NCBI RefSeq assembly: GCF_003666605.1
Contig: NZ_RCIV01000001.1
Span: 1 to 64,000 of the forward strand
Direction: 5' to 3'
DNA length: 64,000 nucleotides
Source: Propionibacterium australiense
GTDB lineage: Bacteria; Actinomycetota; Actinomycetes; Propionibacteriales; Propionibacteriaceae
Of this stretch, positions 26,237 through 34,193 are shown piece by piece; position 1 is the first letter of the stretch, and each line of letters begins with the position of its first letter. The notes beneath the pieces were generated by a model, which saw only the letters and a list, made by a program, of their open reading frames with translations, was not told where the DNA came from and made no database searches. The translations under genes and the position numbers were made by a program.

Positions 26237-26974
26237 ATGGCAACCCGCGCAGAAGCGGCGGCACGCAGATCGGCAAGCATCTACCTCACCCAGCTGGGGG
26301 CGCTGAGGGACCCTGCACAAGCCCACGGTGCCCGCGCGCTGGCAGAACTCATCTGGCAGGCAGAGGTCGTCGGGCGGGCGGCCACGAGCCCGCTGCGCGC
26401 GACCCCGATGTCGCTGGCCGACCACCTGGCCGCCTTGGAGAAGGATCGCCCGGCCCGCGAAGAGCGGATCAATCGTCTCGTCGCCGACGAGTCGCCGGAG
26501 CAGCTGGCCGCTCACGCCGGTGAGGCCGTCGGCGGGTGCGAGCGGGCACTGGCCGGGGCCGGGACGGGCGTCGTCGAGACCGGACAGGGGCCCGTCCGGC
26601 TGCCCGACGTCATCAGGGCCGCCACGATCGAGGCACGCCTGCTGGCCGAGCGGTGCGGGGCGGGCCTCGACAAGGCCGGCGCGGCCCAGGCGCTGCGGGC
26701 CTGCGCGCAGGCGCTGAGCGAACGCCACCCGGGCCGCAGCATCGAATTGCGGGTGCCCCCGGTGACGGCCGTGCAGCTCGGCGCGCTCACCGGCGGCCCG
26801 ACGCATCATCGCGGCACCCCGCCGAACGTCGTCGAGACCGACCCGGACACCTTCTGGGCCCTGTGCACCGGAACGCTGGACTGGCCCGCCGCGCGCGAGC
26901 AGCGCCTGCTGCGCGTCTCGGGCGTGCACGCCACCGAGCTGGAGCAGATGCTGCCGGTCATCGCCCCGCGCTGA
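26237..26974 (+). CDS. Sterol-carrier-family-like protein of unknown function
   Basis: The 245-residue soluble, alanine-rich protein has a C-terminal segment PNVVETDPDTFWALCTGTLD that matches the SCP2-like end of actinobacterial proteins annotated as sterol carrier family protein, often found near glnE and purF-type genes. The N-terminal half is helical and resembles a DinB/MDMPI-like bundle. A ribosome site GGGAGGGG lies six bases before ATG. It is divergent from glnE with 179 bases between. No catalytic residues stand out; a lipid- or thiol-binding role is possible but not shown. Confidence 0.65.
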   Translation: MATRAEAAARRSASIYLTQLGALRDPAQAHGARALAELIWQAEVVGRAATSPLRATPMSLADHLAALEKDRPAREERINRLVADESPEQLAAHAGEAVGGCERALAGAGTGVVETGQGPVRLPDVIRAATIEARLLAERCGAGLDKAGAAQALRACAQALSERHPGRSIELRVPPVTAVQLGALTGGPTHHRGTPPNVVETDPDTFWALCTGTLDWPAAREQRLLRVSGVHATELEQMLPVIAPR

Positions 26975-27143
26975 TCCGGGCTGGTCCGCCCTACCCTGCG
27001 GTTTGGGGAGGAACGCGAAACATGCGAGGCGGTGCCTGGTCGCGCCGGCCTTCCCCGGGCTGGTCTGGGAAAGAGTGAGGTACCGGCCCAGGCCGGCACG
27101 GGGCGGCCAACACCCGAGCGCCGAAGTGAGCCCCCTGCCCGGC

Positions 27144-28241
27144 TCAGTGGTCTGACTTGAGGCCGGCCCCGCACATGGTCGTGAGGCAGTCGGGGGTGGG
27201 CCCCCACTGGCGGCAGTACTGCCAGTAGGCGGCCAGGTTCGCGGCGGTCGTGTGCTCGCAGTGGACGCCCCTGGCGGCGAGCGCCGCGCGGGCGCGAAGG
27301 ATCTCGTCCTCGGGGGCGTGGATGAACCGCACGCCGTGCCTGCGGGCGCGGGCGAGGATCTGCGCGCCGCGGGCCGGCGCTCCGATGGCGATGCCCTCGG
27401 CGAGGGTGGGTTCGGGCGTGACCGCAGCCGGCTGCGCGGCGCCGGCCTCGGCCGCGCGCAGCAGCGGGTCACAGCCCTGCGCCTGGACGGCGATGATCTG
27501 CGGCATCGCCTCGATGAGTCCTGCGCGCAGCAGGTCCTCCAGGCCCTTCACCAGGCCGAGGAACAGGGTACCGTTGCCGACCGGTACGAGGATGTTCGCG
27601 GGGACACGGCCCAGCTGCTCGTAGATCTCGTAGGCGAAGGTCTTCGTGCCCTCGTAGAAGACCGGGTTGTAGACGTGGTTGGCGTAGTAGACGCCCTCGT
27701 CGGCGACCCTGGCGCGGCAGACCTCGGCGCAGTGGTCGCGGTTGCCCGGCACGGCGTTGACCGTGGCGCCGGCGGCGCTGATCAGGTCGATCTTCTTCGG
27801 GGAGGTGCCCTCGGGCACGAAGATCTCACAGCCGATGCCGGCGCGGGCGCAGTAGGCGGCCACGGCGTGCCCGGCGTTGCCGCTGGAGTCCTGGACGACG
27901 CTCTCGACCCCGATCGACGCGCAGTGCGCGACGAGCACGGCGGCCCCGCGGTCCTTGAACGACAGGGTCGGCATGAGGTAGTCCATCTTCAGCGCCAGGT
28001 CTGCGTCGAAGTCGATGATCGGCGTCATGCCCTCGCCCATGGTGACGGACCGCCAGGCGGTGTCGTCGTCGAGTCCCATGAAGGCCCGATAGCGGAACAT
28101 GCTCCACTCGCCGCGGTCCACGGCGCCGAGGCTGAACGGCCGGTGCTCGTACGCCAGGTCCCACAGGCCGCCGCAGGCGCAGCGCGGCTCCCGGGTGGCG
28201 GCGGGCTCCCGGGCCCCGCACGCGGCACAGGCGAACATCAT
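27144..28241 (-). CDS. Threonine synthase-like PLP enzyme
   Basis: The 365-residue fold-type II PLP enzyme starts with a rubredoxin-like zinc knuckle (CAACGARE...CACGG) found in archaeal and some bacterial threonine synthases. The PLP lysine is in LSFKDRGAA, the phosphate-binding loop in DSSGNAGHAVAA, and the cofactor nitrogen ligand region in PVGNGTLFLGL. It would turn O-phosphohomoserine into threonine, but such paralogues also act on cysteate, diaminopropionate or other amino acids, so the substrate is open. I start at the ATG at 28241 because GAGGGA lies seven bases upstream; ATG at 28256 is an alternative. It lies 32 bases downstream of glnA2, in the same direction. Confidence 0.78.
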   Translation of the reverse strand: MMFACAACGAREPAATREPRCACGGLWDLAYEHRPFSLGAVDRGEWSMFRYRAFMGLDDDTAWRSVTMGEGMTPIIDFDADLALKMDYLMPTLSFKDRGAAVLVAHCASIGVESVVQDSSGNAGHAVAAYCARAGIGCEIFVPEGTSPKKIDLISAAGATVNAVPGNRDHCAEVCRARVADEGVYYANHVYNPVFYEGTKTFAYEIYEQLGRVPANILVPVGNGTLFLGLVKGLEDLLRAGLIEAMPQIIAVQAQGCDPLLRAAEAGAAQPAAVTPEPTLAEGIAIGAPARGAQILARARRHGVRFIHAPEDEILRARAALAARGVHCEHTTAANLAAYWQYCRQWGPTPDCLTTMCGAGLKSDH

Positions 28242-28273
28242 GGCGTCATCCCTCATCTGTTCTGTTCGCCGAC

Positions 28274-29608
28274 TCAGATCCGGCCAATGCCCCGCTCGAG
28301 CTCCCACGGGGTGACCTGCTGGGCGTACTCGTAGTACTCGGCGCGCTTGTTGCGCAGGAAGTAGTCGAAGACGTGCTCACCGAGGGTCTCGGCGACCAGC
28401 TCGCTGGACTCCATGGCCTCGATCGCCTCGTCGAGGCTGCGCGGCAGCGGGGCGATGCCGAGGGCGTGACGCTCCTTGTGGGACAGGGCCCACACGTCGT
28501 CCTCGGCCTCGTCGGGCAGCGGCAGTTCGCGTTCGATGCCGTCCAGCCCGGCGTTGAGCAGCAGGGCGTAGGTGAGGTAGGGATTGCAGGCCGAGTCGAT
28601 GGCCCGGTACTCGATGCGGGCGCTGGACTGCTTGTTGGGTTTGAACAGCGGCACCCGAACCAGTGCCGAGCGGTTGTTGCGGCCCCAGCAGATGTAGGCG
28701 GGGGCCTCGCCGCCGCCCCACAGGCGCTTGTAGGAGTTGACGAACTGGTTGGTGACGGCCGTGATCTCGCGGGCGTGGGCCAGCAGCCCGGCCACGAAAC
28801 GCCGGCCCGTCCTTGACAGGCGCACCTCGTCGGCGGCGTCGAAGAAGACGTTGCGGTCGCCCTCGAACAGGCTCATGTGGGTGTGCATGCCCGAGCCGGC
28901 GGCGTCGGTGAACGGCTTGGGCAGGAAGGACGCCTGAATGCCCTGGGCGGCGGCGATCTCGCGCACGACGACCCGGAAGGTCATGATGTTGTCGGCCATC
29001 GACAGGGCGTCGGCGTAGCGCAGGTCGATCTCGTGCTGGCCCGGCGCGCTCTCGTGGTGGCTGAACTCGACCGAGATGCCCATCTGTTCGAGCATCATCA
29101 CGGCGTCGCGGCGGAAGTCGGTGCCGTCGTCCATCGTCGTGTGATCGAAGTAGCCGGCGTTGTCGAGCGGCCTGGGCTCGTACTCGCCCTGGCGCAGCTT
29201 CTCGAGCAGGAAGAACTCGATCTCTGGGTGGCAGTAGAAGGTGAATCCCATGTCGGCAGCCCTGCCCAGGGCTCGTTTGAGCACCTGGCGGGGGTCGGCC
29301 ATCGCCGGTGAGCCGTCGGGCATGGTGATGTCGCAGAACATGCGTGCCGTGTTGGCGTGGGTGCGCCACGGCAGCAGCTGGAAGGTGGACGGATCGGGAT
29401 GGGCGATCATGTCGGACTCGTACACGCGGGCATAGCCCTCGATGGACGAGCCGTCGAAACCGGTGCCCTCGTCGAAGGCGCTCTCGAGCTCGGCCGGAGC
29501 CATGGCCACGGACTTCAGGAAACCCTGCACGTCGGAGAACCAGAGCCGGATGAACTTGACGTTGCGTTCCTCGACGGTGCGCAGGACGAACTCGGTTTGA
29601 CGATCCAT
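28274..29608 (-). CDS. glnA2: Glutamine synthetase-like protein GlnA2
   Basis: The 444-residue protein is a glutamine synthetase homologue close in sequence to mycobacterial/streptomycete GlnA2: MDRQTEFVLRTVEERNVKF at the start, IRLWFSDVQGFLKSV, FDGSSIEGYARV and GSGMHTHMSLF. The adenylylation-loop tyrosine of GlnA1 is absent; the corresponding region reads VWALSHKERHALG. In Streptomyces, GlnA2 is a gamma-glutamylpolyamine synthetase, so a role in polyamine or amine use is as likely as glutamine synthesis. The ATG at 29608 is six bases from CAGACT, so it may be leaderless; upstream in-frame codons read through low-complexity sequence. The threonine synthase-like gene follows. Confidence 0.88.
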   Translation of the reverse strand: MDRQTEFVLRTVEERNVKFIRLWFSDVQGFLKSVAMAPAELESAFDEGTGFDGSSIEGYARVYESDMIAHPDPSTFQLLPWRTHANTARMFCDITMPDGSPAMADPRQVLKRALGRAADMGFTFYCHPEIEFFLLEKLRQGEYEPRPLDNAGYFDHTTMDDGTDFRRDAVMMLEQMGISVEFSHHESAPGQHEIDLRYADALSMADNIMTFRVVVREIAAAQGIQASFLPKPFTDAAGSGMHTHMSLFEGDRNVFFDAADEVRLSRTGRRFVAGLLAHAREITAVTNQFVNSYKRLWGGGEAPAYICWGRNNRSALVRVPLFKPNKQSSARIEYRAIDSACNPYLTYALLLNAGLDGIERELPLPDEAEDDVWALSHKERHALGIAPLPRSLDEAIEAMESSELVAETLGEHVFDYFLRNKRAEYYEYAQQVTPWELERGIGRI

Positions 29609-29737
29609 GCCCCAAGTCTGCCAGCGCACGCCACCCATCGCCGACGCGACCGGGTCTCGAAGCGATAAACTCCACAGTGAGCAACCGTCTCGGCCATGGC
29701 AGGCCGTACCGCGCGGGCGCGAGGCTCCGCCGGTCCA

Positions 29738-30118
29738 CCGTCGTTGAGGAGTGCGCATGCCCGTCCCCGGTTGGTACCCCGACCCAGCAGGCACCCCCGG
29801 CAGCTACCGCTACTGGGACGGCCACACCTGGTCCGAGGTCACGACGACAGACCCCGCCACGACACCACCACCAGGCACCACACCCACCACGACGAGCACC
29901 ACCCGAAGCCACAAGGGCCCCATCATCGCCATCGTCGCGATCATCGCCATCGTCGCCGTCATCGCAGCCATCGCCCTCACCCGCGGCGGACTCAACCGAC
30001 ACACCGACGTCCCCGAGGACACCAACACCGCAGCACCCACCGGACCCGTCTGGGACGAAACCAGCACCCCCACCCCCGAGGACAGCTCCAACCAATCCAG
30101 CCAACGCTGCCCCGTCAC
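29738..30118 (+). repeat. 381-bp direct repeat, copy 1
   Basis: This block, from the ribosome site through the 5' 120 codons of the first DUF2510 gene, is repeated at 30651-31031. By eye I found no difference between the copies, including third codon positions. The offset is 913 bases. Confidence 0.85.
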
Positions 30119-30635
30119 CACCGTCACGACCGAGTCGAGTCAGCCGGCAAAGGGCATCGCCGGGGGCGGCCTGAAGGCACCGGACATCTCCGGCTGGCAG
30201 AACACCTCGAGTTTCTACCTGGACTGGGTCTCCGACACGCACTCGCTCATGGACACGGTGTACGTCGGCTGGATGTCGAACGTCGCAGTCGGCGCCCTCA
30301 ACTTCGAGGACGGTTTCACCGATCTGAGCACCTCGGCCCACCAGACCCTCGAGTGCTACGCCTCCAGCGGCTACTACTCCGGGTACACAGACCACAAGAA
30401 CCTCGTCGATGAGGAGACCACCGTCGACGGGCACCAGGCCTGGCACATCCAGTCCGAGGTCTACGTCCAGAAGGAGTCCCTGCCCCAGGTCAGGGGCGAC
30501 GTCGTCGACATCTACGTCGTCGACGTCGGCTCCGACGACCACCTCGGCGTCTTCATCTCCAGCGTCACGATCGGCGACTCGGATCGTGACAAGAAGGTGC
30601 GCGACTGCATCGCCGGGCTCAAGGTCACCTCCTAG
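29757..30635 (+). CDS. DUF2510 membrane-anchored protein, copy 1
   Basis: The 292-residue protein has an N-terminal DUF2510 motif (PGWYPDPAGTPGSYRYWDG), a Thr/Pro linker, one very hydrophobic helix around residues 60-85 built of Ile-Ala-Ile-Val repeats, a second polar linker, and an extracytoplasmic domain of about 170 residues with cysteines near its start, middle (LECYASSGYY) and end. It thus looks like a cytoplasmic-to-outside anchored protein. The ATG at 29757 has GAGGAG five bases upstream. The next gene is a second copy: the first 120 or so codons are base-for-base identical and parts of the outer domain too, while the middle differs. Confidence 0.8.
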   Translation: MPVPGWYPDPAGTPGSYRYWDGHTWSEVTTTDPATTPPPGTTPTTTSTTRSHKGPIIAIVAIIAIVAVIAAIALTRGGLNRHTDVPEDTNTAAPTGPVWDETSTPTPEDSSNQSSQRCPVTTVTTESSQPAKGIAGGGLKAPDISGWQNTSSFYLDWVSDTHSLMDTVYVGWMSNVAVGALNFEDGFTDLSTSAHQTLECYASSGYYSGYTDHKNLVDEETTVDGHQAWHIQSEVYVQKESLPQVRGDVVDIYVVDVGSDDHLGVFISSVTIGDSDRDKKVRDCIAGLKVTS

Positions 30636-30650
30636 AGCCGTCTTCATCCG

Positions 30651-31031
30651 CCGTCGTTGAGGAGTGCGCATGCCCGTCCCCGGTTGGTACCCCGACCCAG
30701 CAGGCACCCCCGGCAGCTACCGCTACTGGGACGGCCACACCTGGTCCGAGGTCACGACGACAGACCCCGCCACGACACCACCACCAGGCACCACACCCAC
30801 CACGACGAGCACCACCCGAAGCCACAAGGGCCCCATCATCGCCATCGTCGCGATCATCGCCATCGTCGCCGTCATCGCAGCCATCGCCCTCACCCGCGGC
30901 GGACTCAACCGACACACCGACGTCCCCGAGGACACCAACACCGCAGCACCCACCGGACCCGTCTGGGACGAAACCAGCACCCCCACCCCCGAGGACAGCT
31001 CCAACCAATCCAGCCAACGCTGCCCCGTCAC
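30651..31031 (+). repeat. 381-bp direct repeat, copy 2
   Basis: Second copy of the block at 29738-30118; it covers the ribosome site and 5' part of the second DUF2510 gene. Both boundaries are sharp: identity begins just before CCGTCGTTGAGG and ends at CCCCGTCAC. Confidence 0.85.
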
Positions 31032-31545
31032 GGATGGCGGGACGACGACCGTTCAGGTGAATGGCTCACTGACCGGTGGCAACCTGCGGGTCCCCACGGT
31101 CGAGGGCTGGGACGAGAGTTTCAAGCGTCTCGGCTGGGTCGCCGACTTCCACGCCATCTATGACCAGATCTACGCTGGCTGGGTGGCGGACATCGCCGTC
31201 GGCGCCCTGCTGTTCGAGGACGGTTTCACCGATCTGAGCACCTCGGCCCGCCAGACCCTCGAGTGCTACGCCTCCAGCGGCTACTACGACGGATACACGG
31301 GGCAGAAGGATCTGATCGACGAGGAGGCCACCGTCGACGGGCACCAGGCCTGGCACATCCGCTCCGAGGTCTACGTCCAGAAGGAGTCCCTGCCCCAGGT
31401 CAGGGGCGACGTCGTCGACATCTACGTCGTCGACGTCGGCTCCGACGACCACCTCGGCGTCTTCATCTCCAGCATCAATCTGGGCGATGCCGACCGCATG
31501 GCCAAGGCGCAGGAGTGCATGGACCAGATGAAGGTGGTCCCCTGA
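30670..31545 (+). CDS. DUF2510 membrane-anchored protein, copy 2
   Basis: The 291-residue protein has the same architecture as the gene upstream: DUF2510 motif, one membrane helix, and an outer domain. Residues 1 to about 121 are identical, the next 65 or so differ widely (for example WDESFKRLGWVADF against the other copy's WQNTSSFYLDWVSDT), and the last 100 are nearly identical except for the final helix (NLGDADRMAKAQECMDQ). The ATG at 30670 carries the same GAGGAG site. It is a recent tandem duplicate with a diverged or exchanged central segment. Function is unknown. Confidence 0.8.
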   Translation: MPVPGWYPDPAGTPGSYRYWDGHTWSEVTTTDPATTPPPGTTPTTTSTTRSHKGPIIAIVAIIAIVAVIAAIALTRGGLNRHTDVPEDTNTAAPTGPVWDETSTPTPEDSSNQSSQRCPVTDGGTTTVQVNGSLTGGNLRVPTVEGWDESFKRLGWVADFHAIYDQIYAGWVADIAVGALLFEDGFTDLSTSARQTLECYASSGYYDGYTGQKDLIDEEATVDGHQAWHIRSEVYVQKESLPQVRGDVVDIYVVDVGSDDHLGVFISSINLGDADRMAKAQECMDQMKVVP

Positions 31546-31609
31546 GCATTTTCGAGAACCACTCGCAATTCAGGTGGGCGGGGCGCGGGCCGGGTCCTAG
31601 ACTGTGCCC

Positions 31610-32530
31610 GTGACTGCCATGAAGCCTTACCCTCAGAGCCCGAAACGTTCCGTCCCCGCCAACATCGCCCGACCGCCCTATGTGGGGAAGATGGGCCCTG
31701 AGAACTACGAGGGCTCCGACATCCAGAGCGACGAGATCGTCGAGAGGATGCGCGTCGCCGGCCGGATCGCCGCCGACGCCATCCTCGTGGCGGCCAGCCA
31801 GATCGCACCCGGCGTCACCACCGATCACCTCGACGCCGTGGCGCACGAGTTCATGTGCGACCACCATGCGTGGCCGGCCAGCCTGGACTACCGGGGGTTC
31901 CCCAAGAGCATCTGCACGAGCGTCAACGAGGTCATCTGCCACGGCATCCCCGACACGCGGCCCCTCGAGGGCGGGGACATCGTCAAGATCGACGTGACCG
32001 CCTACGCCGAGGGCGTGCACGGCGACAACTGCGCCACCTTCTACGTGGGCGAGGTCGACGAGGAGTCCAAGCGCCTCACCGAGGTGACCCGCGAGGCGAT
32101 GTACCGGGCGATCAAGGCCTGCAAGCCGGGCCGTTCGGTGTCGGTCATCGGCCGCGTCATCGAGAAGTACGCCAGGCGTTTCGGCTACGACGTGGTGCGC
32201 GAGTACACCGGCCACGGCGTGCACACCGCCTTCCACTCGGGCCTCGTCATCTTCCACTACGACGAGCCGCGCTACGACCGCACGATGGCGCCGGGCATGA
32301 CGCTGACGATCGAGCCGATGCTGACCATCGGCAGCGCCAGCACCACGCAGTGGGACGACGGCTGGACGGTCCTGACCCAGGACGGCTCGCGCTGCGCCCA
32401 GTTCGAGCAGACGCTGGTGATCACCGAGCAGGGCGCCGAGATCCTCACCCTGCCCAGCAGCGGCGAACCGATCCTTGGCGGGGACCCGGCCGCCATCGAC
32501 CTGTCGGCCATCGGCCGGCCCGTCGCCTGA
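31610..32530 (+). CDS. map: Methionine aminopeptidase type I
   Basis: The 306-residue enzyme removes N-terminal methionine from new proteins. After a 40-residue N-terminal extension with a Pro-rich SH3-binding-like segment (as in mycobacterial MapB), the catalytic domain shows the metal ligands: Asp in VKIDVTAY, Asp in HGDNCATFYVG, His in YTGHGVHTAFH, Glu in LTIEPML and Glu in FEQTLVIT. The GTG at 31610 is exactly six bases after TAGACT, the leaderless pattern; GTG 31604 and ATG 31619 are in frame too. Substrate-pocket residues look standard. Confidence 0.92.
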   Translation: MTAMKPYPQSPKRSVPANIARPPYVGKMGPENYEGSDIQSDEIVERMRVAGRIAADAILVAASQIAPGVTTDHLDAVAHEFMCDHHAWPASLDYRGFPKSICTSVNEVICHGIPDTRPLEGGDIVKIDVTAYAEGVHGDNCATFYVGEVDEESKRLTEVTREAMYRAIKACKPGRSVSVIGRVIEKYARRFGYDVVREYTGHGVHTAFHSGLVIFHYDEPRYDRTMAPGMTLTIEPMLTIGSASTTQWDDGWTVLTQDGSRCAQFEQTLVITEQGAEILTLPSSGEPILGGDPAAIDLSAIGRPVA

Positions 32531-32576
32531 CGCCCTGGCGGCAGGGGCACCGTCCCGGCACTCCCCGGCGCCGGGA

Positions 32577-33194
32577 TCAGTACGGGTACTGGGCGCCCCC
32601 CTGCGGCCAGCCGGATTGGGGAAGACCACGCGAGGCGGGGGCCCAGTCGCGTTGCCAGGCGGGTTTCTCGGCGCCGAACAGCTGCCGGTCGAGGCACCCG
32701 CCGATCACGGTGAGCGCCGGACCCCACGTCATGGCCTCGATGTTCAGGCCGTAGGGCAGAGCCGAGCGCATGAGGTCGTCGGGGTTGAGCAGGGCCAGCA
32801 CGAACATGCCCAGACCGACGAGCCTGATGATGTGGTGCCTCGGCTCGGCCCAGATCTCGCGGGAGACATGCCTGGCCATCAAGGCCAGGGACAGGGGGAA
32901 GAAGCCGAAGGTGCGCATCCCCGTCCACAGGGCTGCACCGACCAGCTCACCGGCCGACAGGCGCGGGTCGAGGCCGTCGAGGAAGGCGCGCTCAAGGATC
33001 CACCCGCTCCAGTCGCCGAGGCTCCCGCCAGCACTCTGCTGCTGGTAGCTGTAGGAGAAGCCGGTGAGCATGGTGAAGCACACGACGACGAGAACAACAC
33101 CCACCAGGAGGAAGGTCTTGACGGCCAGCGAGACGAGATAACCGGGCCTCAGCTCGTTCGCGCCGATCGGGTCCTGGTCCGCCATGCCCTCCAT
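32577..33194 (-). CDS. Four-helix membrane protein of unknown function
   Basis: The 205-residue protein has four hydrophobic segments (around residues 20-45, 85-105, 120-140 and 145-165) and a polar, Gly/Pro/Gln-rich C-terminal tail. I recognise no family. Between helices 1 and 2 lies a short extracellular-looking loop (YQQQSAGGSLGDWSG). The start at 33194 follows GGTGG by four bases; ATG 33185 is equally possible. The frame stays open far upstream but crosses two copies of a palindromic repeat there, so the longer version is not credible. It converges on map with 46 bases between. Confidence 0.6.
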   Translation of the reverse strand: MEGMADQDPIGANELRPGYLVSLAVKTFLLVGVVLVVVCFTMLTGFSYSYQQQSAGGSLGDWSGWILERAFLDGLDPRLSAGELVGAALWTGMRTFGFFPLSLALMARHVSREIWAEPRHHIIRLVGLGMFVLALLNPDDLMRSALPYGLNIEAMTWGPALTVIGGCLDRQLFGAEKPAWQRDWAPASRGLPQSGWPQGGAQYPY

Positions 33195-33255
33195 GGTGCC
33201 ACCGGACCGGAGAGGGACTGTGGAGGACGGGCGAGCCGGGATGGCCACCGGACCG

Positions 33256-33282
33256 AACCACCCCTGTGAACGGTGGTCCTCG
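33256..33282. repeat. 27-base palindromic repeat, copy 1
   Basis: The unit AACCACCCCTGTGAACGGTG plus GTCCTCG contains an ACCACC/GGTGGT stem around a nine-base loop. It recurs exactly 60 bases downstream. A REP-type intergenic element or paired hairpins are possible. Confidence 0.65.
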
Positions 33283-33315
33283 TCGGGGCTTCCGTAATTT
33301 TTTGGCCCTGGTCGA

Positions 33316-33342
33316 AACCACCCCTGTGAACGGTGGTCCTCG
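33316..33342. repeat. 27-base palindromic repeat, copy 2
   Basis: Identical to the unit at 33256-33282 over all 27 bases. Both copies lie between the membrane protein start and the stop of the HicB-like gene. Confidence 0.65.
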
Positions 33343-33358
33343 GGGTCTTCGCTGCCCC

Positions 33359-33568
33359 TCAGCGCTCGTCTGGCCGCGCCTGAACGATGTCGATGTCGAA
33401 CGAGTCCTCCGGCGGCAGACCGGAAAGCCACGCCACCGCCTCCCGGATGTCATCGGCGGCATGATCGATGCGACGCACCTGGGAGACGGCGCCGACCTCG
33501 GCGCACTCGGTCACCCACCACGCGCCACGGCCGCGCTCAGCCGTGACCGTGAATCTTCTACGACTCAT
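33359..33568 (-). CDS. HicB-like antitoxin-type small protein
   Basis: The 69-residue product reads like the short HicB-like beta-alpha-beta fold: RFTVTAERGRGAWWVTECAE, VGAVSQVRRIDHAADDIREA, then SFDIDIV. Such proteins often pair with HicA toxins or replace antitoxins in actinobacteria. The ATG at 33568 has GGAGG nine bases upstream; ATG 33574 is also in frame. No HicA-like gene is visible beside it: upstream only a 25-codon helix-turn-helix remnant and a broken transposase occur. It may be an orphan or decayed system at the edge of the inserted island. Confidence 0.6.
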   Translation of the reverse strand: MSRRRFTVTAERGRGAWWVTECAEVGAVSQVRRIDHAADDIREAVAWLSGLPPEDSFDIDIVQARPDER

Positions 33569-33708
33569 CGCCATATCCCTCCCCCGCACCGGTCAGGGGA
33601 CGCCTGTCAGGCGCGTCAGACTGACCGACCTCACGGCTGCCCCACCGAGAGCCGCCTTGTCACCGCCGCAGTGCACCGAGGCCTGCAACCAGCCGCGGAG
33701 CGGCAGCC

Positions 33709-33786
33709 TCAGCCCTTGTCCTTGAGCCAGTTGATCGCCGTCTGCCGCGACACCCCTGCTGCCCGCGCCACGGCCGCGAGCGGACG
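33709..33786 (-). pseudogene. Helix-turn-helix gene remnant
   Basis: A 25-codon open stretch on the minus strand reads LAAVARAAGVSRQTAINWLK then DKG and a stop, a convincing helix-turn-helix as found at the ends of small DNA-binding proteins or transposase N-termini. An in-frame TAG at 33787-33789 cuts it off, exactly where the IS256 remnant begins. It looks like the 3' stub of a gene destroyed by the insertion. Confidence 0.4.
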
Positions 33787-33787
33787 C

Positions 33788-34086
33788 TACCCGGCGATCA
33801 TCCACATCTGGGGTAGTTCCTGGGAGCAGCACCGTGCCGTTCCTGGAGTACGACGCCGAGATCCTGCTTGTGATCTGCAAACCAACGCCATCGAGCCGAT
33901 CAGCACCCACTACCGCAGAGCCGTCCGGGTACGCGGCACTCACCAGAATGAGCAGGCGGCACTGAAATATCTTGTACTTGGTGACGCGATCGCTTGACCC
34001 CACTGGCAGCAGGAGGGCACGCTGTGTGTTGGGGCCGAAACCTGCGCTGAACGCGTTCGTGATCACCCCCGCCGGACAGTTCTAGA
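33788..34086 (+). pseudogene. Degenerate IS256-family transposase, C-terminal part
   Basis: Pieces of an IS256-type transposase C-terminus occur in order but in shifting frames: YPAIIHIWGSSWEQ, then VPFLEYDAEILLVIC, then HYRRAVRVRGTHQNEQAALK, then LDPTGSRR and PALNAFVITPAGQF before a stop at 34084-34086. These correspond to the family's consecutive YPAI, FVPFL, RRAVRARGHFPNEQAALK and ALNAF motifs. At least three frameshifts make it non-functional. It marks the left edge of the low-GC biosynthetic island. Confidence 0.8.
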
Positions 34087-34193
34087 GGACCACTCGCTGA
34101 AACTGCTGGTCACGCATACACCACTTACCGGATAGACCCCATTAGGCCAGCCTCGCCGAATAATCGGTGGTAACTCTGAGGAGGAAACCCACA

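Noticed and set aside
26147-27472. Minus-strand frame of about 441 codons
   Set aside because: It overlaps the SCP-like gene antisense and the threonine synthase-like gene in the wrong frame; no ribosome site or domain.
28377-30707. Long minus-strand frame (about 776 codons) through glnA2 and the DUF2510 genes
   Set aside because: It is a different frame from glnA2 over that gene and antisense to the DUF2510 genes, Arg/His/Gly-rich and without motifs.
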